This document shows, one piece after another, positions 23,046 to 32,106 of a DNA stretch of 64,000 nt (its first letter is position 1; every line of letters starts with the position of its first letter). Made by a program: the position numbers and the translations under genes. Source of the stretch: Monodelphis domestica (Eukaryota; Chordata; Mammalia; Didelphimorphia; Didelphidae); assembly GCF_027887165.1 (NCBI RefSeq), contig NC_077229.1, positions 374,342,570-374,406,569 of the forward strand. Direction: 5' to 3'. The notes beneath the pieces are model-generated. The model worked only from the letters and a program-made list of their open reading frames with translations. It had not been told where the DNA came from and did no database searches.

Positions 23046-23250
23046 TAACAGTAATAACAGCTAGTATTCATATAGCACTTTAAGGTTTGCCCAGATCTTT
23101 TAAAATGTTATGTTATTTGATCCTCACAGCAAACCTGGGAGGTAAGCGCAATTATTAACCCCATTTTACAGATGAGGAAAGGTGAAGAGAGAACAAGGAA
23201 CTTATTTGCCCAGAACTGCACAGCTAGTGAGAATCTAAGGTTGAATCTGA
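23046..23250 (+). repeat. MIR3-like SINE after the trinucleotide array
   Basis: Contains 'taataacagctagtattcatatagcactttaaggtttgcc', 'atttgatcctcacagcaaacctgggaggtaagcgcaattattaaccccattttacagatgaggaaag' and 'ttgcccagaactgcacagctagtgag'. It may be a separate copy from the half-element before the array, since both start with the 5' portion. Confidence 0.8.
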
Positions 23251-23284
23251 ACTCAGAGCAGATATTAAAATTTAAGGGGTCTTA

Positions 23285-23660
23285 GTCTATCCTGTGAGTT
23301 TCAAAATGTTGTGGCCCAGGAGAACTGCATCCCCTAGTGGGTCTCTTCTACTTCATTGGGTAGGATTGATCTTGAATGGACCAATCCCATGCTGGGTAAG
23401 GGACCATGTAGGATTGGTTTGGTCTTGAACTGGACCAATCCCATGCTAGGGGAGGGGCCACACCATTTCCAGGGCCAATCCCATGCCTAGGGGAGGGTTC
23501 TCACTCTTTTATGAATGAGGGTGGTGAATGGGATTAGTGGAAGTGAAAGTAGTGAGTTATTTTCAGCCAGGGAAACTTCCCTTGCTTTTGTTTCAATAAA
23601 GCTTTAGAAAGATCAGAGTGAGAGAGGAGTTTTCTTTTTAGCTTTTCCTTAATCCCTACT
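23285..23660 (+). mobile_element. LTR of an endogenous retrovirus (probable solo LTR)
   Basis: Order of signals on the plus strand: three direct-repeat units each carrying a CCAAT box (23381, 23435, 23475) with reverse ATTGG motifs at about 23354 and 23412, then a TATA-like 'ttttatgaa' at about 23507, and an AATAAA at 23595-23600. This U3/R arrangement is typical of an LTR. No internal gag/pol sequence flanks it, so it is probably a solo LTR. It is antisense to FBXL7. Exact ends are uncertain. Confidence 0.65.
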
Positions 23661-23679
23661 CTAATAAATATGGCATACT

Positions 23680-23850
23680 GGATAGAGTGGGCCTTGTTGG
23701 TATAAAGACCTGGGTTCTTGTCCTGCCTCTGATATATACTGTCTGTATGACGGGTGGAAAGTCATCTGACTCCTCCACACAATTCCTCATTTTCAAATTG
23801 GTGGCTTTTGACTATAGTCCTTTCTAACTCCCAATCTATGATCCTGTGAT
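23680..23850 (+). repeat. MIR SINE
   Basis: Contains 'ggcatactggatagagtgggcc', 'gacctgggttcttgtcctgcctctgatatatactg' and 'ttgactatagtcctttctaactcccaatctatgatcctgtgat', the MIR head and terminal order. Confidence 0.75.
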
Positions 23851-23861
23851 CTCTAAACTAC

Positions 23862-24065
23862 ATCCCTAAGAAATGATCTTCTAGTTTGTACTTCAAAATC
23901 TCTGTGAGGGAGCTCCCTATCTCCTTTTCAGAAGGCAGCCCATTTTAGGGGAGCTCTAATTGTTGGACACAAAGGGATTCTCCCTTCCATAACTTACACC
24001 TGTTTCATGCTCTGCCCCTACTATTAGCAACAACAAGGTTGTTCTCAGGGACACATTCTTCATGA
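23862..24065 (-). repeat. CR1/L3 LINE 3' region, antisense
   Basis: Shows 'gtgagggagctccctatctcc', 'aggcagcccattttaggggagctctaattgttgg', 'ttacacctg...ctctgcccctactattagcaacaa', the reverse of the CR1/L3 3' end. Another L3 copy in the opposite orientation is at 59030. Confidence 0.7.
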
Positions 24066-25030
24066 TTTAACTAAATGTTCATCTCGTGCTGGATGTCTCT
24101 GTTAAAAGCCATGTCCATTTGATCTGTCTTTCGTCTGAGTGTTCATCTCCTTCTTGCCAAACCTACTTCCTTCCAATTCTCCCACATATCTTAATACACA
24201 GCATCTGCACAGTCTGGCAAGCCCTATTAGAGCTCCAAAGACTTATAGAAATTGTTGTCTGTTTGATAGTGTCTTTGATTTTAATATAATTTAATTCTCT
24301 AGAATCTAGCCATGGGTTCACTGATTTAAAAATGCCCCTTTGAATATATTTGACTTAAATAAAGAAATATTCAGACCTGTTTTTAAATCATCCAAATTTT
24401 CAATCATCCTTAATGCTCTTCTCTCAAAGAGGTTGAAAATGAACATTTTAACCACATTGCTTTTCACACTTTAGAGGAAAATAATGTATTATAGGAAACA
24501 TGTCCTCTGAGGATCTGTGGTCAGGCAGTATGATTTAGTAATCAAGGAATAGAAGGTATAGTTTTCATATTGAAAATAATGGTTAAAGAAAACAACAACA
24601 AATGATGGTCCTTGGTAGTTATCAGTAGTTTTTTGTCTGCCCTACCTAGTAACTATTTTGCAAGAATTAGGGAAGAGAGAATCTATTGAGGGGAGGTATG
24701 TAATAAAAGTGAATTATAATTCTTCCTTAAGAAATTGACAGCTGATTGGTGAAGGGGGGAGTGCTTGTGTAGATGGCATTATCAATCAACAAAAGGCATT
24801 TTTAAAGTACCTACTATAGTGCCAGGTAGGTACTGGAAGGGGTGAGAAGTTGGGATACAAAGACCAAAAAGAGTAAGACTGTCCTCAGAATTGTTCCATT
24901 TTATATTGCATTGCTGTCTCCCAGAAAACTGGCTCCTTTCTCCATCTACCTTTCCCTTCTCAGTAGCCCTAAATTCCCTAGAGGATTGTTAAGCCAGGGA
25001 GTTTGTGGGGCCTAGAGTATATACTTACCC
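24066..25030. other. Intron sequence, mostly unassigned
   Basis: No exon is recognised. At 24780-24890 is the head of a long marsupial repeat ('atcaatcaacaaaaggcatttttaaagtacctactatagtgccagg', 'gggatacaaagaccaaaaagag'), the same family as the copies at 28430 and 29435. Confidence 0.5.
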
Positions 25031-25034
25031 AAAA

Positions 25035-25203
25035 AACTCCTTACCTTCTGTCTTAGAATCAATATTGTGTGTTAGTTCCAAGACAGAAGAGTGGAATGGG
25101 CTAGGCACTGGGAGTTAAGTGACTTGCCCAGGGTCACATAGCTGGGAAGTGTCTGAGGTCAAATTTGAACCCAGGACTGGCTCTCCATTCACTGAGCCCA
25201 CCT
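25035..25203 (-). repeat. SINE close to FBXL7 exon donor
   Basis: Antisense marsupial SINE ('actccttaccttctgtcttagaatcaatattgtgtg', 'ggctaggcactgggagttaagtgacttgcccagggtcacatagctgggaagtgtctgaggtc'). It is in the same transcriptional orientation as FBXL7 and starts about 90 bp inside the intron after the donor at 25292. It is relatively little diverged. Confidence 0.88.
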
Positions 25204-25286
25204 GGAGTATGTACTTTTTAGGGTATATTTAGGAAGGTCTTTCTGAGAACCTCTCACAGCCTCAATGAAGTGTTAGTGTTGGTTTC

Positions 25287-25292
25287 AGTTAC
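25287..25292 (-). other. FBXL7: Splice donor of FBXL7 F-box exon
   Basis: The minus strand reads CAG|GTAACT, a canonical GT donor in phase with the acceptor at 14960. The spliced codon is G|GA (Gly). Confidence 0.93.
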
Positions 25293-25904
25293 CTGACACA
25301 TCCAGGTGCTCCAGGTTGGGACAGAGGGACACCACGTCGAAAACAGCTTCATTGGAGATGTTGTAACAGCCTGAAACCTCTAGTCGCCTCAGCTCTGGGC
25401 AGCACTGGGCAATGGTATAAAGTCCTCTGTCTGTTAGCCGCCTGCAGCCACTGACAGTCACCGTCTCCAACATGAGACATACATTGGGGGTGTCCTGACA
25501 AAGCCTGCGGGTTAGTACTTTGAGGGCCCGGTCCACATTGATGGTCTCTCCCGTCAATCGAATAGTCCTCCAGAGGCGGGGGTCCCACGCCAGGTTGTAC
25601 CAGCGACGGCACACGCGAGCGCAGCGGCACAGCTGGTTGGTGGGTAGGAAGGAAAATATCTGCACCATGGAGTGGTCTGGGAGGCGGTCGATGTGCGCCT
25701 GTTCTTTTTGCTGTTTCGAGGCGAGCCGGATGAGAGGATGCGTGAGGCGGGTTGGAGGGGGAGAGTGGACCATGGCCACAGTCTCCCCTGTGATGGAGGA
25801 AGACGAGGTGGAAGACCCTCTTCCATTCTGAAAGCCTTGCAAGTTCTGCGGGCAGATCAGGGCTGGGCTAGGGGTGCTGAGTGTGCGCATACTCAGGTCG
25901 GAAT
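25293..25904 (-). CDS. FBXL7: FBXL7 penultimate coding exon (F-box and first LRRs)
   Basis: Encodes residues D43 to the first base of G247 in human numbering as I remember it: a 612 nt exon, 203 whole codons plus two split ones. The N-terminal part is a low-complexity Ser/Thr/Pro linker (RGSSTSSSSITGETVAM, HSPPPTRL). The F-box follows (IDRLPDHSMVQIFSFLPTNQ with the CARVCRRWYNLAWDPRLWRT block); it docks the protein on SKP1 in the SCF complex. The first LRRs follow (VTVSGCRRLTDRGLYTIAQC, LEVSGCYNISNEAVFDVV, HLDVSG). On the minus strand the acceptor is 'cccccttctttttcag|at' and the donor 'gtgtcag|gtaact'. The frame stays open upstream of the acceptor to an ATG at 25929, but that part is intronic. 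Differences from human are few and lie in the linker (ICPQNLQGF; LASKQQKEQAHID). F-box and LRR residues look intact, so the gene is inferred functional. Confidence 0.97.
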
Positions 25905-25921
25905 CTGAAAAAGAAGGGGGA
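25905..25921 (-). other. FBXL7: Splice acceptor of FBXL7 F-box exon
   Basis: A pyrimidine tract 'ccccc-ttcttttt' followed by CAG on the minus strand. It restores the Asp codon whose first base comes from the preceding, unseen exon. Confidence 0.93.
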
Positions 25922-26334
25922 ACAGCCATCAGAGGGGAGGGAGAGCTAGGAGCTGGGAAGCAGGGACACGGGCCACCAAGTATTCACCCATAGGCCATTC
26001 ATTAACCCATTAATCCTCTAGTCCAGCTAAAGAGTAAATATGGGGAGACAAACAATGAATCAGCATGTCCATTTTTCAAACAAAGTATAAGGTTGATGCA
26101 TGCTTAGTGTATCATGAAGAGAACAAAAATATAAACACATTCATTTCTGCCTTTCTTTGTACCACCTCCTGCTTATCATGGTACCCAGCCTGTGTTTAAT
26201 GTATGGTCCTTGACTCATCATTTCACAAAAAAACTATATATTTTTTAATGATAGCAATGGATAATGGAGGGAGGGCTATAGATGAATGAATGTTTTGTTG
26301 ATTTTTGGAAGAGAAAGTAAGGCCAACAATTTTG
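25922..26334. other. Intron sequence without recognised features
   Basis: No repeat or coding signal is recognised. It lies directly upstream of the acceptor and contains an AT-rich patch near 26230-26260. Confidence 0.5.
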
Positions 26335-26432
26335 TGCAAATCTGCCTTCCTTAAATCCAATTTAGGCACAAGTCAAGACATCACCCCCTGATGCCACCGG
26401 TCCTCTTTGAAACGAAGAACCAACAACAATTG
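26335..26432 (-). repeat. RTE-associated SINE fragment, antisense
   Basis: Reverse-strand copy of the 5' part of the RTE-type SINE seen at 5895: 'ccttaaatccaatttaggcacaagtcaagacatcacccc' and 'tcctctttgaaacgaagaaccaacaacaa'. Confidence 0.75.
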
Positions 26433-26449
26433 CAATGGACTTAAAAATA

Positions 26450-26690
26450 CAGTTGTGATGTAGGAGACAGATTTGAAGTCAGAATCTCTGGATCTGAAAA
26501 TCTGCTCTTTCACCTAAGGCTGCTGGGTAAGATGCTGGCCTTCTCTGAGCTTGACTATGAAATAGAAATTAAAGCATCTGCCTTGCTTCTCTCCCAGATT
26601 CTTGTGAAGATTACATGTACTAATTTACCAAAACAGTTTGTAGTGTACAAAGTGCCATGTAAGGATCAGTTATTCTTACTGTTTTTGTAA
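26450..26690 (+). repeat. MIR SINE
   Basis: Contains 'agacagatttgaagtcagaatctctggat', 'gctgggtaagatgctggccttctctgagcttgac', 'tctcccagattcttgtgaagattacatg' and 'gtgtacaaagtgccatgtaaggatcagttattc', the full MIR order. Confidence 0.75.
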
Positions 26691-27370
26691 AAACATCATG
26701 CTTTTATTCCCACAGTAGGTTTATTTATATTTTAGGTAGACTGATATTAAAATTTCATGTACAATGGAACAAGCACACAGATCAAAAGTTACCTGCAACA
26801 AGGTGGAGTTGGGCTAAAATTTCACCTTTGCCATAACTTATATACAGATTAGGTAGCTTTCATGTTGAAAGAAAGGAATTCGCTGTGTTGAAGACAGATG
26901 TATTCCTAGTAGAATGAGTATGTGTAAAACAGGAAAATTATTTGATATTTGCTATAAAGTCAAGGTCTTGAGGGTAGCAGAGGATAAAACTTTAATCTAA
27001 AATGAATCATTTCTAATAAGGGAACTGGTGTGCAGGGAAGGTTTTTGTGACCTCATACAAATTTAATCTTCCATGGAGTTAGAAGGGAAGGACATGACTG
27101 AGACACCGCCATAAGGTGAAATTTGCCTTTTTTCAGTATGCATTCAGATTGGCTGAGGACTACACAGTTGCTATGAAGTATGGCTATTCCTAAAAAAGTT
27201 AATATAATTAGGGAAAAGTGCTAGTGGGTAATGGAGAGTGATAATAGATAAGGCTTTCATTTATTTGTCTGTAAAACAATCTACTATTTGATCTTTAGGA
27301 CTCCATCTCCAACTTGAATTTGTTAACTTTAAGGATTACCATCTAATCAAAACAAATAGACTTTGTTTTT
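26691..27370. other. Intron sequence without recognised features
   Basis: AT-rich, with no repeat family assigned and no coding signal. Confidence 0.45.
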
Positions 27371-27374
27371 ATAG

Positions 27375-27795
27375 CTAGAAAGGAATGTATTGATAGTAGT
27401 CTACTCCAGTGATATCAAACTCAAATAAAAACAGATCCCTACAGTCTCATATTGACTTAGAAAACCACAGATTAACATTATCTATGTTGCATTGTATTTT
27501 TATTTATTTTGTTAAACATTTCTCAATTACATTTTAATCTGGTTTAGGTCTTACTTGCTCTTGTGGCCTGCTAGAGTTTGACATCTGCATCTTGTCCAAC
27601 CTTCTCATTTCATAGACAAAGAAACTGAAACCCCAAAAGTTTAAGCAACTTAGTAAACACATCACTAAGCATTGTGCTTGGAACATGGGTGCTTAATACA
27701 TGTTGATTGTTTGCTTGCCCAGGATCACACAGGTAGTAAGAAATAGAGCTGGTATACAAACTCAAGGTGTGACTCCAGATTCAGTACTTGGCATG
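27375..27795 (+). repeat. MIR SINE interrupted by a hAT MITE and an L2 tail
   Basis: The MIR core is split. Its start is at about 27371-27406 ('tagctagaaaggaatg') and it resumes at 27588 ('catcttgtccaaccttctcatttcatagacaaagaaactgaaac'). It is broken again near 27655-27715 by an L2-like terminal piece ('cactaagcattgtgcttggaacatgggtgcttaatacatgttgatt') before 'gcccaggatcacacaggtagtaag'. Confidence 0.65.
27407..27587 (+). mobile_element. hAT-type MITE with 'CAG..AT.TCAAACTC' termini
   Basis: The left end CAGTGATATCAAACTC and the reverse-complemented right end CAGATGTCAAACTC are inverted. The interior 'tattgacttagaaaaccacagattaacatt' and 'ttgttaaacatttctcaattacattttaatctgg' is one I recognise from a widespread marsupial hAT MITE. 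The flanking 8 bp duplication is degraded. No transposase is encoded. Confidence 0.7.
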
Positions 27796-28104
27796 CTTTG
27801 AAGTGGCAAAGAGGCTAAATACAGGGGGAAAAAAAATCAATGTTGAAAGCATTGTTGGGGAAACTGGCACATTATTAACCTGTTGAGATAGTTGTGAATG
27901 GATTCAATAATATGGGAAGACAATTTGGAATTATGTGAGAAAAAACACTAAACTGTTCATTCCTTTTGACTTAACTACTTGACATCTACTCAGAGGAAGG
28001 TAAAGACATGGGGGGGGGGAGCCCCATGTATTCATAAGTATGCATAATTGCAGAAACTAGGGTATCACCAAAAATGGAAAGAGTGACTACAAATGCACTG
28101 AGTA

Positions 28105-28295
28105 GTACATTGGAAGTGTACAGGTTCACAGATTCAGATGACCTGTGTTCAAGTCCTGCCCTTTGCCACTTGCTATCTGTGTAAACTTGAGCAAATACTT
28201 CAACCCTATGAACTTCAGATTCTCATTTGGGAAGAGAAATGGTCAGACTAAACAGCCATTTAGACCCCTTTCAGTTTGGAATCTATGATGTTATG
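28105..28295 (+). repeat. MIR SINE
   Basis: Contains 'cagattcagatgacctgtgttcaagtcctgcccttt', 'tgtgtaaacttgagcaaatacttcaaccc', 'gaacttcagattctcatttgg' and 'cccctttcagtttggaatctatgatg'. Confidence 0.75.
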
Positions 28296-28429
28296 ATTTT
28301 CAAACTGCAGAATAACTGAACTAACTTTGACATAAGCATAGAATAAAACAATGCTTTAAGGAATGATGAACAAAGAAGAATTCAGAGAAATACTAGAAAG
28401 GTAAAACAAACTGATGTATTCCCTCAATG

Positions 28430-28510
28430 ATTCATTTATTGAATGAATACTTAATTAGCACTAGTATATGTCAGGCTCTTTGTTAGACAATAGGAGAAAG
28501 GAAGGGGTGG
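28430..28510 (+). repeat. Head of long marsupial repeat, copy A
   Basis: Shows 'gaatgaatacttaattagcactagtatatgtcaggctctttgttagacaataggagaaag', the 5' part of the same long repeat as copy B at 29435. It is split from the rest (28690 onward) by a MIR3-like insertion. Confidence 0.55.
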
Positions 28511-28690
28511 GAATACACATTCATATCACACCTACTGTGTGCCAGCTACTGCTTTTACAACAATCCTATGAGGTGGGTGCTGTTATGATCTCCCTTTTTT
28601 CAGTTGAGGAAACTGCAACAAACAGAGATTTGAGCCCCCCAGGGTTTGAGCTGAGGTCTTTCTAACTATAGCCACAGAGGTGCCACCAGT
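28511..28690 (+). repeat. MIR3-like SINE inserted in copy A
   Basis: Contains 'ctactgtgtgccagctactgc', 'caacaatcctatgaggtgggtgctgttatgatctcc', 'cagttgaggaaactgcaacaaacagag' and 'tgagctgaggtctttctaac'. Its flanks are both parts of the longer repeat. Confidence 0.7.
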
Positions 28691-29434
28691 CGCCTTAGTA
28701 AGAGTACAAATCCAAAGGCCAAATGGTTCCTCCTGCCCATGAGGGGATTATATTCTATTGGGGAGAAAAATAAAAATACAATATATGCAGAGTAACTATA
28801 AAGTCATTTCTGGGGGGAGGCCACTAGCAAATGGGAAGATCTGGGTGGACATTTTTCACGCAGGAGGTGAAGATAGCCCCAAAGAAGGACAAAGATTCCA
28901 GAGGCTGTAGATGATGAACAGGCACATTCCAGGGATGGGGTCCAGCTTGTTTAAAGTCAGAGAGGAGATGGAACATTGCACAGGGGGAATAACAATAAGA
29001 GCAGCTGGAATGGAACACAGAATGCACAATAGAGAATAATGTACATTAGGCCAGGAAATACAGACTAGAGTCATATCTTGAAAGGCTTGAACATATACAA
29101 CAGAGGAATTTATATTGATTCCAATAAAAGAAAGTCTTACTGTAGCTTTCTGATCAGGGAAGTGACAGAGTCAGACCTATGTTTTTGGAATATCAATTTG
29201 AAAGTATATGGATTGGAGAGGGACCAGAGCCTGGAGGTAGGCAAAGAAATTAGTGGTCTATTGCAATAATCCGGATGAAAAGTGACAGGGACTGGAATGA
29301 GGATGGTGGCTGTGCAAGTGGAGAAGGGATGTTTTGGTGCTAGAACTGATAAAACTTTAGAAATAAGGGTTGGGACAAAGGGAAGCATCAAGAATGACAT
29401 CAACAGAATCATCAACAGAATAGTCAATAGTTTA
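28691..29434 (+). repeat. Long marsupial interspersed repeat, copy A body
   Basis: Segments in order: 'ctcctgcccatgaggggattatattctattggggag', 'gtggggtccagcttgtttaaagtcag', 'tgatcagggaagtgacagagtcagacc', 'ggtctattgcaataatccggatg', 'atgaggatggtggctgtgcaagtggag'. I know this phrase series from marsupial DNA as one long dispersed repeat, but cannot assign its class. A more complete copy (B) follows. Confidence 0.55.
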
Positions 29435-29644
29435 TAGACAAGCAGCATTTATTAAGTGCCTACTACGTACCAGGATCTGTCCTGTGCATTGGGACACAAA
29501 GAAAGGTGCAAAGAAACCCAGGGCTCTCAAGTTCCCAGTCTAATGGGGAAGATGGCATTCAAAGTTATAAACAGATAAGATACCTATAGACACATAGACA
29601 TGTATGTGCTATATGTATGACTATATATAGTTATTGAAATAAAA
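29435..29644 (+). repeat. Long marsupial repeat, copy B, first part
   Basis: Shows 'gcatttattaagtgcctactacgtaccagg', 'ggacacaaagaaaggtgcaaag' and 'ctctcaagttcccagtctaatggggaagatgg', the head of the repeat. It is interrupted at about 29645 by a 1.25 kb LTR-like insertion. Confidence 0.6.
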
Positions 29645-30892
29645 TGTTGGTCTATTGAGGTTTATTTGAACCCTCAGTACCCCTCAGTGAAGTAAGGCTT
29701 GATGCCCTCACTCACTGGGACTCGTGCCCCTCAAGGCCTCCAAGACGGTGTTGATGAACAGGAAGCAGGGATTTATTTTATAATAAACAGAGGAGTAGGA
29801 AGGGAGGATTAAGGAACAGGACTTCCCTAGCTCTAAGAAAATCTCACTAGCCTCTGTGGTAGAGACATGAAGAGACAGAGGTTTTGCAGGACAATCCAAG
29901 ATGCAAGAACCAAGGTTGGGGACCTGTCTGTCAATCAAGAAGAAGGTTCCAAATGGAATGTTCCCAGGAGTTGGCAGTTGAGGATGGCTGAAGGACCCTT
30001 GGGGGGGCTGGCTTGGCTTTGGACTATCTGACCAAAGGAGGATCTGTTTTCTGTCTCTCTCTGGGGGTTAAGCCAGGCTTGCCTCCTTTCTTAGGAGTCA
30101 GTCAAATCCCCAGAGAGAGCAGAGGTCTCTCCCTTGGTCAGAGAGCCCAAAGCCAAGCCAGCCCCCCAAGGGTCCTTCAGCCAGCCTCAACTGCCAACTC
30201 CTGGGAACACTCCATTTGGAACCTTCTTCTTGACTGACAGGCAGGTCAGGTCCCCAGCCTTGGTTCTTGCATCTTGGCTTGTCCTCTAAAACCTCTCTCT
30301 CTTCATGTCTCTACCACACCTCACCCTTCTAAATTTCCCTCACGGGAAATGCTTCCTATTCTTGATGCTCCCTAAGCCCTGGCCTGTCTCTGGCTAAGAT
30401 TCCCCAAACCTCACTATCTACACCTGAATCTAATTAATCTCCCCAGGTTGGTTTATAAGATGAAACAATCTGTAAATGGCCAAAGATGGAACTCCTGATA
30501 ACTGAATCCAACCCAGCTGGACCAGGCACTGAGATTTGCCTCAGGCCTTCAGGCCAACACTGTCTCTTGCTCAGGCTAGTTGTTACATGAATTTTCTTCC
30601 ATTTAATCTTCTCCGTCAGGAAGGTACTTCTCAGCAGGTAGGAACACCTCATTTCCACTTCACTGTAGCTTTTATCCAGGCAGGAATGCCAGAGGTCAGA
30701 TATCTTTTTCTCCACTCCGCTCCAGGACCAGGAAGCCAAGAGCCTTCTTGGTTGCAGTTGGTTTCCTCTCAAATCCTCCCTCTGAGTTCCAGAATCCATT
30801 GTCATTTGGTTCCTGGCATGTGACAAGCTCTTCTGCAAAACCCTTTCCTTACTTATATTTCAACTCATTTCTCTCTCCTCCTATATTATACA
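29645..30892 (-). mobile_element. LTR-like 1.25 kb insertion, antisense, with internal inverted repeat
   Basis: Read on the minus strand it starts TGTATAATATAGG and ends GACCAACA, giving TG...CA ends. A TATA-like 'tttattataaaataaat' lies near 29775, and an AATAAA (29661-29666) lies just before the end. It interrupts copy B of a longer repeat: 'gataagatacctataga' on the left, and 'ggataaatggggg...actaagattaaagacttcttgc' resuming on the right. No clean target-site duplication is visible. I infer a solo retroviral-type LTR; a foldback DNA element is the alternative because of the palindrome inside it. No gag, pol or env frame is present. Confidence 0.5.
29856..30317. repeat. Long inverted repeat (hairpin-forming)
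   Basis: The left arm 29856-30038 and right arm 30131-30317 are near-perfect reverse complements. Examples: 'gtggtagagacatgaag' against 'cttcatgtctctaccac', 'aaggttccaaatgga' against 'tccatttggaacctt', and 'tggcagttgagg' against 'cctcaactgcca'. Identity looks above 90% by eye. The spacer (30039-30130) is itself partly self-complementary, with a 'ctcctttcttaggag' core. Confidence 0.92.
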
Positions 30893-31851
30893 GGATAAAT
30901 GGGGGGGGGTAGTGCCAATGGGGAGTCACTAAGATTAAAGACTTCTTGCAAAAGATAAGACATAGGTAAGACCTGAAGGGAGCTTGGGAAGCCAGGAGGT
31001 AGATATGAGTAGGGGGAATCACCCCAAACCTGGGGAATAATTAGTGAAAATGCACATACTAAGGAAATGGAATATCATGTTTGAAGAATAGCAAAGTCAG
31101 AGCTGCTGAGCCACAGAGTACATGGAAGGCAATAAGATTTTAAGATTAGAAAGGGAGGAAGAAACCAGGTTTTAAACAGCAATAAGATTTTCTATTTGAT
31201 TCTATAGGTAATAGGGAGTCACTGGAGTTTATTAATACAGAATGATGTGCTCATATCTTTGGTTTAGAAGATCAATTTGACAACCAGAATGCAGGCAGTC
31301 TTGAGCCAAGGACATCAATCAGCAAAATGTGAGGTGGTGAGGGCTTGCACTATGGTAGTGTCAGTCAGGGGAGAGAAGAAGGTATATGTAAGAAAATATT
31401 ACCAATATTGACAGGGCAGGACTTGAAAATGACTGGATGTTGGGTTTGAGAGAGTCAGTGAGGAGTCAAGAATGACACCTATCTAGGTTGCAAACCTGGA
31501 TGACTGGAAAGATGGTGGTGTCCATGACATTAAAGGAAAAGATAAGAAAAGAGCAAAGTTTTGGTGGCTGGGAAATATGAAGTTTGGTTTTGGCCATGTT
31601 GAATTTACATTGATGTTTATGAAACATCCAGTTCAAGATGTCCAATAGGCATTTGCAGATGGAAAACTGGAGATCAGGAGAGAAATTAGGGATGAATAAG
31701 TAGATCTGAGTTTTTGGTTTGTTTGTTTTTGCATAGAGCTTATATTTTAAACTATGTGAGCTAATAAGATCACCAAGTGAAACAGAGAACATAAGAGAGC
31801 TAAAGTTCAGAACAGTGGGAAATCTCCACTATTAACAGGAATCACATAGAT
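30893..31851 (+). repeat. Long marsupial repeat, copy B, second part
   Basis: Continues the repeat in the expected order: 'actaagattaaagacttcttgcaaaagataagac', 'gatgtgctcatatctttggtttag', 'gaggagtcaagaatgacacc', 'tggccatgttgaatttaca', 'tccaataggcatttgcagatgg', 'taataagatcaccaagtgaa'. Interrupted by a MITE at 31852. Confidence 0.6.
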
Positions 31852-32106
31852 CAGTGATGGCAAACCTTTAAGAAACCAAGTTCTATACCCTACTGAGTGC
31901 TGGGCAAGACCTGCTGCACACTTAACCCCACACAAGGTAGGAAGCACTGCCATTGGGCTGCTGGGCAGAAGGGTGGGTGATATGAAAAAATGTTGTCAGG
32001 CATGGTAGAGAGGAGGAAGGGAGCAGCTCTGCCTGAGTCCTTCTGCCTTTCAGAGAATACTCTATGTGGCATCTTCAGTACCTATACCATCGGTTGCCTA
32101 TCACTG
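31852..32106 (+). mobile_element. hAT MITE with 8-bp target-site duplication
   Basis: The 255 bp element has inverted ends CAGTGATGGCAAACC and, at the right, the reverse complement CAGTGATAGGCAACC. It is flanked by ACATAGAT (31844-31851) and ATGTAGAT (32107-32114), 6 of 8 identical, which fits the 8 bp duplication made by hAT transposases. It inserted into copy B of the long repeat, whose sequence resumes at 32115 ('gaagatccagcaagggac'). Non-coding, non-autonomous. Confidence 0.85.

Noticed and set aside
25520..25908. Several 78-103-codon frames overlapping the F-box exon
   Set aside because: They overlap the FBXL7 frame on other phases or strand and have no independent evidence.
30434..30838. 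134-codon minus-strand frame
   Set aside because: Lies entirely within the LTR-like insertion and has no recognisable retroviral or host domain.
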